The notes below the pieces were generated by a model that was not told where the DNA came from, made no database searches, and saw only the letters and a list, made by a program, of their open reading frames with translations. The position numbers and the translations under genes were made by a program. From a bacterium (GTDB lineage Bacteria; Patescibacteriota; Minisyncoccia; Phycocordibacterales; UBA918), in NCBI GenBank assembly GCA_002710785.1, contig PAMC01000001.1:1-23284 (forward strand): a stretch of 23,284 nucleotides of DNA, given 5' to 3'. Positions 21,254 to 23,284 of the stretch are shown here, piece after piece; position 1 is the stretch's first letter; each line of letters begins with the position of its first letter.

Positions 21254-22783
21254 ATGTCACCACTACCGACTGAACTGACGGTGGCACTGGCCTTACTGGT
21301 AGGTGGAGGAATTGGCTACTACGTACGCTACCTCTACGCCCTTTCGAAAAAACGCTCGATTGAGCACACGGTTAAAGAAATCGAGCTCAAAGCTGAAGAA
21401 AAGGCCATTGCCGTTGTTGAAAAAGCCGAAGCCAAAGCTGAAGCGCTCGTCGCTGAAGCCAAAGCTGAGCGTAAAGAGCGCGAGCTTGAGCTCAAGCATA
21501 AAGACGAACGTCTCGAAAAGCGCGAGGAGCTTTTAGATACCCGCCAAATCGACCTCGATTCACAAACCGAAAACGTTCGTAATAAAATTGACGAGGTTAA
21601 GATGCTCAAGCAAAAGCTTGATGAGCGAGCACATACGCTCGAGCAGCGTCTGCATGAGGTGGCTGGCCTCACCCCCGAAACCGCCTACGAGCACATCGTT
21701 CGCCGCGTGAGCCAAACGCGTGAGCAAGACATTGTTAGTCGTATCCAAAAACTCGAGCTTTTGGGCGAAGAGCAATTTACCGAGCGAGCCCGCAACCTGC
21801 TCTTAACAGCTATTCACCGCGTGGGTAATAGCCTACCGACCAACATCATGACGGCAGCTGTAGAGATCCCCAGCGACGACATTAAAGGTAAGATTATTGG
21901 TAAAGAGGGGCGTAACGTGCGTGCCTTTGAGCGCATTACCGGTGTTGAGGTGCTGGTCGATGACACGCCCGGCTACATCGTGCTCTCTTCGTTTGACCCA
22001 ATCCGCCGCGAAATTGCCCGCGTAGCACTTGAGGCACTCATTAAAGACGGTCGCATTCAACCAGCCAAGATCGAAGAAACCGTAGAGAAAGCCCGGCAAG
22101 ATGTTGCCAAAACCATCAAAAAGATGGGTGAGCAGGCCACGTTTGAGACGAACGTGCACGGCCTTCACCCCGAGCTGATTACCATTCTCGGTCGCCTCTA
22201 CTTCCGCAGCAGCTACGGGCAAAACGTACTCGCGCACTCGGTAGAGATGGCGCACTTGGCAGGCATGATTGCTGCTGAGGTCGGTGCCGACCCCGCTATT
22301 GCTCGCGCTGGCGCATTGGTCCATGACATTGGCAAGGTCGCAAGCCACGACATTGAGGGCACCCACGTTGAGATTGGCATCCGGTTACTTAAAAAGTACG
22401 ACGTCGACGAGCGTATTATTCTCGCTATGCGTGCCCACCACGAAGAGTACCCGTACGAAACTCCCGAGAGCATTATTGTGCAGGTGGCCGACGCCATCTC
22501 GGGTGCCCGCCCAGGCGCGCGGCGCGACTCGGTCGAGAACTACATTAAGCGCCTCACTGAGCTCGAAGCCATTGCCCAAAACCTGCAAGGAGTGGAGAAG
22601 GCCTTTGCGATTGCCGCCGGGCGCGAGATCCGCGTTATGGTTAACCCCGAGTCCTTAAACGAGATCGAAACCCGCGAACTGGCGCGCACCATCGCCAGCA
22701 ACATCCAAAACCAACTTCGCTACCCAGGCGAAATTAAGGTACATGTCATTCGTGAGACGCGGGTAATTTCTTACGCTCGTTAA
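21254..22783 (+). CDS. rny: Ribonuclease Y
   Basis: Membrane-bound endoribonuclease that starts mRNA decay. 509 residues, family length. The order is complete: N-terminal membrane helix (ELTVALALLVGGGIGYYVRY), a long charged coiled coil (about 35-175), the KH domain at about 200-270 with IIGKEGRNVRAFERITGVEV, and the HD domain with VLAHSVEMAHLAGMIAAEVG and GALVHDIGK (HD at about 355). AMRAHHEEYPYETPESIIVQ and ADAISGARPGARRDSVENYI follow, then the C-terminal Y-domain ending VHVIRETRVISYAR. It is a separate transcription unit after clpP. No strong terminator lies directly after the stop. Confidence 0.97.
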   Translation: MSPLPTELTVALALLVGGGIGYYVRYLYALSKKRSIEHTVKEIELKAEEKAIAVVEKAEAKAEALVAEAKAERKERELELKHKDERLEKREELLDTRQIDLDSQTENVRNKIDEVKMLKQKLDERAHTLEQRLHEVAGLTPETAYEHIVRRVSQTREQDIVSRIQKLELLGEEQFTERARNLLLTAIHRVGNSLPTNIMTAAVEIPSDDIKGKIIGKEGRNVRAFERITGVEVLVDDTPGYIVLSSFDPIRREIARVALEALIKDGRIQPAKIEETVEKARQDVAKTIKKMGEQATFETNVHGLHPELITILGRLYFRSSYGQNVLAHSVEMAHLAGMIAAEVGADPAIARAGALVHDIGKVASHDIEGTHVEIGIRLLKKYDVDERIILAMRAHHEEYPYETPESIIVQVADAISGARPGARRDSVENYIKRLTELEAIAQNLQGVEKAFAIAAGREIRVMVNPESLNEIETRELARTIASNIQNQLRYPGEIKVHVIRETRVISYAR

Positions 22784-22804
22784 TTGCCATATTTTTGGTA
22801 CTAG

Positions 22805-22912
22805 ATGCCCAGCAACTACGGTGCGGGGCGTTTGACAGACTCAGGAAAATATTACTATCCAATCAATTACCTTTTACATGACCTGACCTGCCAGTATATT
22901 GAAATTAGTTAA
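22805..22912 (+). CDS. Possible small protein, 35 aa, after rny
   Basis: An ATG 21 nt after the rny stop opens 35 codons starting MPSNYGAGRLTDSGKYYYP and ending LTCQYIEIS. No Shine-Dalgarno is visible, and a good promoter (22873-22900) overlaps its 3' part, so this could be a chance frame. Listed because it is the only sizeable frame in the gap. Confidence 0.2.
   Translation: MPSNYGAGRLTDSGKYYYPINYLLHDLTCQYIEIS
22873..22900 (+). promoter_or_regulatory. Sigma70-like promoter of a short RNA
   Basis: TTTACA, 16 bp, TATATT, with predicted start about 22907. No ORF with a usable RBS follows before the terminator at 22969, so the product may be a short RNA. Confidence 0.45.
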
Positions 22913-23015
22913 GACAGGGAGCAAGAACCTTCGAGCAAACCAGCGCAGCTCCTCCCACTGCGCTCCATGGGCGCGCCGTTGTCCCCTTCCCCCGACGGCG
23001 CGCCCCTCCTTTTGT
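22907..23015 (+). ncRNA. Candidate small RNA, about 105 nt
   Basis: The stretch between a good promoter and a GC-rich terminator contains GCGCAG/CTGCGC (a 6-bp stem with a 9-nt loop) and AGGGAGC facing GCGCTCC. No reading frame with an RBS is present. It lacks the conserved SRP RNA loop bases, so it is not 4.5S RNA; no other class was recognised. Confidence 0.3.
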
Positions 23016-23020
23016 TTCTA
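22969..23020 (+). terminator. GC-rich terminator of the candidate small RNA
   Basis: GGGCGCGCCGT and ACGGCGCGCCC form an 11-bp stem with a 15-nt C-rich loop, followed by CTCCTTTTGTTT. On the opposite strand no U run follows, so it serves the plus strand. Confidence 0.6.
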
Positions 23021-23284
23021 CTACTTAGTCGCCACCACAAACGTCGTATAGTTAAACTTTAAATCTTGAATCGACTTCTCTAAAATCGAGAGGCTGTAGA
23101 GCTCAGCACAGCGACGTGGCGCAATCACCGCGGTTGTGCTTGGCAACGTACCATTGCCCAAATCTTCTGCCGCTTTAGCCGTGTCGGCGTAGGGCTGTAT
23201 GTCTGCGTCAGCCCAGACGCGCTTAAGATACATGCGACACTGCTTTAAAGCCTGGTCGTGGGAGCAGATTGTGTCGATCTGCGA
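23021..23284 (-). CDS. pheA: Prephenate dehydratase, C-terminal part (partial, 5' end beyond window)
   Basis: The frame is open from the right edge (88 codons with stop). SHDQALKQCRMYLKR matches the SHPQALAQC motif of prephenate dehydratase; TTAVIAPRRCAELYSLSILE matches the AAIAS/GSEAAxxYGLxVL region; and IQDLKFNYTTFVVATK matches the terminal catalytic TRF motif (N-x-TRF-VV). The enzyme turns prephenate into phenylpyruvate in phenylalanine synthesis. The Arg of TRF is Thr here, while the catalytic Thr appears kept. The protein stops right after this motif, so the usual C-terminal ACT regulatory domain is missing. Whether a chorismate mutase domain precedes it cannot be seen. A start at 23233 (MYLKRVW) would cut the conserved SHxQA motif and is rejected. 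Confidence 0.8.
   Translation of the reverse strand, partial: SQIDTICSHDQALKQCRMYLKRVWADADIQPYADTAKAAEDLGNGTLPSTTAVIAPRRCAELYSLSILEKSIQDLKFNYTTFVVATK

Noticed and set aside
22907..23015. 4.5S SRP RNA
   Set aside because: Size is right, but the conserved GGAAGGAAGCAG-type loop is missing on both strands.
1..23284. tRNA genes, CRISPR array, prophage or transposase genes
   Set aside because: No T-arm GGTTCGAAT-like motifs in gaps, no regularly spaced repeats and no transposase or integrase frame were found by eye.

Overview
The window looks like a chromosome segment of a candidate phyla radiation (Patescibacteria) bacterium, most likely of the Parcubacteria type. This is an inference. It rests on the gene content (ComEC plus a PilB/PilC pilus and oversized prepilins), on divergent, shortened versions of core proteins (a trigger factor without its PPIase domain, a PilB without its zinc site, a ComEC without a hydrolase domain), on very tight gene packing and on genes with little or no Shine-Dalgarno signal. 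No tRNA, rRNA, CRISPR array or insertion sequence was seen.

Left part (1-7.8 kb), mostly minus strand: a partial comEC; a cluster of very small genes with their own terminators; an RNase HI-family gene; a TrpR-family repressor gene bracketed by two copies of the same palindromic operator; recJ; then a HIT hydrolase gene (plus strand) that diverges from recJ across only 23 bp. A minus-strand operon tpiA-pgk-NUDIX follows, with overlapping genes. A roughly 118-base inverted-repeat-bounded leader sits directly before the tpiA start codon.

Middle (8-15 kb), minus strand: a type IV pilus operon, pilB-pilC-large prepilin-prepilin-PilX-like protein, with junctions of 20 bp or less or 4-bp overlaps. 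With ComEC nearby it suggests DNA uptake or surface attachment.

Right part (15-23.3 kb), mostly plus strand: nusA, with a bidirectional terminator shared with ppa on the other strand; a secreted coiled-coil protein followed by a one-pass membrane protein; tig, clpP and rny as separate units (protein folding, protein turnover, RNA turnover). The gaps hold small-protein candidates with their own terminators (31 and 47 codons) and hairpins. At the right edge is the C-terminal part of a prephenate dehydratase.

Promoters repeatedly fit an extended -10 (TGCTAnnnT or TGGTAnnnT) without a clear -35. In at least three cases (comEC, recJ, HIT) the -10 lies 6-7 nt from the start codon, implying leaderless mRNAs. 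The most interesting items are the tpiA leader, the paired TrpR-type operators and the small-protein units.
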